Positions 7,145 through 8,353 of a stretch of DNA of 8,353 bases are shown here, piece by piece. The translations under genes were made by a program, and so were the position numbers. The DNA comes from Bacteroidales bacterium (GTDB lineage Bacteria; Bacteroidota; Bacteroidia; Bacteroidales; UBA12077). Where the stretch lies: positions 1 through 8,353 of the forward strand of contig DAOWML010000080.1 in assembly GCA_030643125.1 (NCBI GenBank), written 5' to 3'. The stretch's first letter is position 1. The number at the start of each line of letters is the position of its first letter. Under the pieces are notes generated by a model. The model was given only the letters and a program-made list of their open reading frames with translations, ran no database searches and was not told the DNA's origin.

Positions 7145-7192
7145 TCACTCATTTTCTCATTCTCTCATTTTCACCCTTACTCTTTCTCCTTT

Positions 7193-7290
7193 TTCCCCAA
7201 TCACCAATCACCACTCACCACTCACCACTCACCATTCACCAATCACCATTCACCAATCACCATTCACCAATCACCAATCACTAATCACTA
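7193..7290. repeat. 7-bp tandem array NTCACCA, block 2 (14 units)
   Basis: Fourteen heptamers in unbroken register: one TTCCCCA, eleven of the form NTCACCA, and two terminal ATCACTA. The first base is A, C or T and never G. The block is about 50 bp downstream of block 1 and out of phase with it, across a pyrimidine-rich tract. It shares even the degenerate unit TTCCCCA with block 1, so the two probably have a common origin. Confidence 0.9.
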
Positions 7291-7643
7291 TTTAACCATT
7301 TTAAGTAATTAACTACCCGTTTATCTTATTTAGTCTGTAATGTTCAAAACTTTTTAATCTCTTTTTACGTACAATAAATTAATTTAAATAACTGATAACT
7401 AATTTATTTGAAATTTATTTTTGAAAAAAGTTGCAAACATATTTTAAATCAAAAAAAACTGGTATTTTATTGCTAGCGTATTGATATTTAATTATTTTTA
7501 TAAGGTTTCGTTTTTGCTATGCGATTTTACAAACATTTTATCAACAGTTTTTTTGTAAATTCGTAAGTTTTATATAAAGCAAACATAGAGGCATAGTAAT
7601 TGTTAAATGTAGAACGTATAGATTAGGACGTATATAAAATAGA

Positions 7644-7841
7644 GTGAAGTTGAACCAAAATAAAAATCGCATTTCCCGACATCTAATAACCAATGGTTTA
7701 GATACAATGGGAAAGAGCTTTAGTCAATGTATTGCCTATATGTTGACTAAGGTTTTTATTGCCTTAACAAAATTCGTTTCCCAAATAAATAACAAACATT
7801 ATCTGACTAATACCTTATTATTAAGGGCATTAGCTGTTTAA
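7644..7841 (+). CDS. Doubtful 65-codon ORF before the surface-protein gene
   Basis: An open frame from GTG at 7644 to TAA at 7841 encodes a basic peptide (KLNQNKNRISRHL...) with a moderately hydrophobic middle (CIAYMLTKVFIALTKFV). I recognise no family. It has no ribosome binding site, starts with GTG, and overlies a strong inverted repeat (7718-7752), which fits an untranslated leader at least as well as a gene. It ends 28 bp before the next start, so a leader peptide or small protein of the same transcript is possible. An in-frame ATG at 7707 would give 44 codons. Confidence 0.25.
   Translation: MKLNQNKNRISRHLITNGLDTMGKSFSQCIAYMLTKVFIALTKFVSQINNKHYLTNTLLLRALAV
7708..7783 (+). other. Nested inverted repeats, possible structured leader
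   Basis: CTTTAGTCAA (7718-7727) pairs with TTGACTAAGG (7743-7752) as a 10-bp stem containing one G-U pair and a 15-base loop. Outside it TGGGAAA (7708-7714) is matched by TTTCCCA (7777-7783). ATTGCC occurs in the loop (7731) and again at 7758. The structure lies about 90-160 bp upstream of the surface-protein start, so it may be part of that gene's leader RNA. It matches no riboswitch family I recognise. Confidence 0.4.
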
Positions 7842-7855
7842 ATAAAAAACACATC

Positions 7856-7862
7856 AAGGAGG
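7856..7862 (+). promoter_or_regulatory. Canonical Shine-Dalgarno AAGGAGG
   Basis: AAGGAGG ends 7 bases before the ATG at 7870, an ideal ribosome binding site that fixes that start. No other gene in the window has one, and Bacteroidota genes rarely do, so it stands out. Confidence 0.85.
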
Positions 7863-7869
7863 AATAGAT

Positions 7870-8353
7870 ATGGATACAAAATGTGAAACATCTTCAGGAG
7901 CACCTAAATATAAAAGGTGGCACATTGAAAGATTAACAAGTATCTCTCAATTAAAAATTGTTTTAATTCTCTTATTCCTATTTACGGTGCTGGGAGGGCA
8001 AAAGATATTTGCCCAGGGAGTTGGAATAGCTGAGGATAATTTCGGAATTGATCCTTCTGCAATTCTTGAGCTAAAGCATACTTCAGGTACGTTTAAGGGA
8101 TTTCTGACTCCTAGAATGATTGAAGCTGACCGAGATGGAATTGGTGCTCCAGCAACTGGCTTAATCATTTACAATACAAGTACTAATAAGCTTAATATTT
8201 TTGATGGTACGGTCTGGAGAGTTTTATTCTCTGGTGATAATTTGGCTCAAGGAAATATCTGGGTTGGTGATGCTACCGGAAACCAAAGTGCAGTAATCGC
8301 TTTAACTGACGGATTCATGCTTGTTGGTGATGGGACTACAGTAAATAGTGTAG
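7870..8353 (+). CDS. Secreted tail-fibre/adhesin-like surface protein, N-terminal part (3' partial)
   Basis: The start ATG is fixed by AAGGAGG. 161 codons are visible and the frame is still open at the window edge. A polar, basic n-region (1-29) leads to a hydrophobic core (LKIVLILLFLFTVLGG, 28-43) and a predicted cleavage after FAQ at 47-49, so the protein is exported. The mature part begins GVGIAEDNFGIDPSAILELKHTSG, then GFLTPRM (77-83), ATGLIIYNTSTNKLNIFDGTVW (95-116), and the start of a repeat-like pattern, WVGDATGNQSAV (131-142) then LVGDGTTVNSV (151-161). The PSA-LEL, GFL-PRM and GL-YN-DG-W signatures recur at the N-termini of large Bacteroidota surface proteins, often with fibre-like VGD/VGN repeats and sometimes a C-terminal intramolecular chaperone domain. 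Function is probably structural or adhesive, by family analogy only. The C-terminus and any sorting signal are outside the window. Confidence 0.85.
   Translation, partial: MDTKCETSSGAPKYKRWHIERLTSISQLKIVLILLFLFTVLGGQKIFAQGVGIAEDNFGIDPSAILELKHTSGTFKGFLTPRMIEADRDGIGAPATGLIIYNTSTNKLNIFDGTVWRVLFSGDNLAQGNIWVGDATGNQSAVIALTDGFMLVGDGTTVNSV

Larger units (their letters stand above)
6648..7643. other. Gene-free, repeat-rich region between divergent genes
   Basis: About 1 kb without a believable gene. It holds the AT-rich pyrH leader (6648-6720), a palindromic GC-rich patch (6753-6819), an AT-rich stretch (6820-6960), words such as CTGAATCCTG and CATCTTGAATC (about 6981-7000), two NTCACCA heptamer arrays (7082-7144 and 7193-7290) separated by a pyrimidine-rich tract in which CTCATT recurs every 8 bases (7148, 7156, 7164), and a very AT-rich stretch (7291-7643). 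The last contains ACGTATA twice, 14 bases apart (7614 and 7628). The 105-codon open frame at 6995-7312 is made by the arrays and is not a gene. No clear promoter pair was found. Confidence 0.7.

Noticed and set aside
7082..7290. CRISPR array
   Set aside because: Units are 7 bp with no spacers between them, and no cas gene is in the window.
6995..7312. 105-codon plus-strand ORF rich in H, S, P, T and F
   Set aside because: Its second half is a readout of the NTCACCA arrays and its first half is pyrimidine-rich low-complexity DNA. It has no family resemblance or ribosome binding site.
7434..7587. Minus-strand TAnnTTTG matches (7434-7441, 7580-7587) as pyrH promoters
   Set aside because: They lie about 800-950 bp from the pyrH start, lack a -33 TTTG at the right spacing, and are expected by chance in AT-rich DNA.
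7947..8168. 73-codon ORF on the minus strand
   Set aside because: It is antisense to the surface-protein gene, whose signal peptide, ribosome binding site and family motifs are convincing.

Overview
The window looks like a piece of a Bacteroidota chromosome, probably a Bacteroidales- or Marinilabiliales-like lineage. The evidence is a low-GC, AT-rich sequence, genes that start without a Shine-Dalgarno sequence, signal peptides ending in ...FSQ or ...FAQ, a pyrH-frr pair, and a surface protein of a type common in this phylum. No rRNA, tRNA, CRISPR array or transposase gene was seen, and no species can be named from the sequence alone.

Left part (1-3615, + strand): a tight three-gene cassette for sensing something outside the cytoplasm. 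It holds the C-terminal bulk of a type I periplasmic solute-binding protein (cut by the window edge), a secreted YfiR/DUF4154-family protein, and a membrane hybrid histidine kinase. The kinase's periplasmic domain looks like CHASE8, the domain of the diguanylate cyclase YfiN/TpbB that YfiR controls in Pseudomonas. The binding protein and YfiR are 4 nt apart with the start preferred here, and YfiR and the kinase overlap by one base (TAATG). This looks like a YfiR-YfiN-type periplasmic switch whose output is a phosphorelay (HisKA, HATPase, receiver) instead of GGDEF. It is the best candidate in the window for an under-described system. Two back-to-back palindromes, one a perfect 24-bp palindrome, close the cassette.

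Middle (3705-6647): a membrane-anchored serine hydrolase of the beta-lactamase/penicillin-binding-protein fold on +, then convergently on - the housekeeping genes frr (ribosome recycling factor) and pyrH (UMP kinase). pyrH lies upstream of frr, as is usual, but about 510 bp of gene-free, repeat-bearing DNA separates them, and no tsf or rpsB lies in the 1.7 kb upstream of pyrH.

Right part (6648-8353): about 1 kb without a convincing gene. It contains a GC-rich palindromic patch and two long arrays of a 7-bp repeat (consensus NTCACCA with a variable first base). A doubtful 65-codon ORF lying over a strong hairpin follows, then the start of a secreted, tail-fibre/adhesin-like surface protein that runs off the window. 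That last gene is the only one here with a canonical AAGGAGG ribosome binding site, which is unusual for Bacteroidota.
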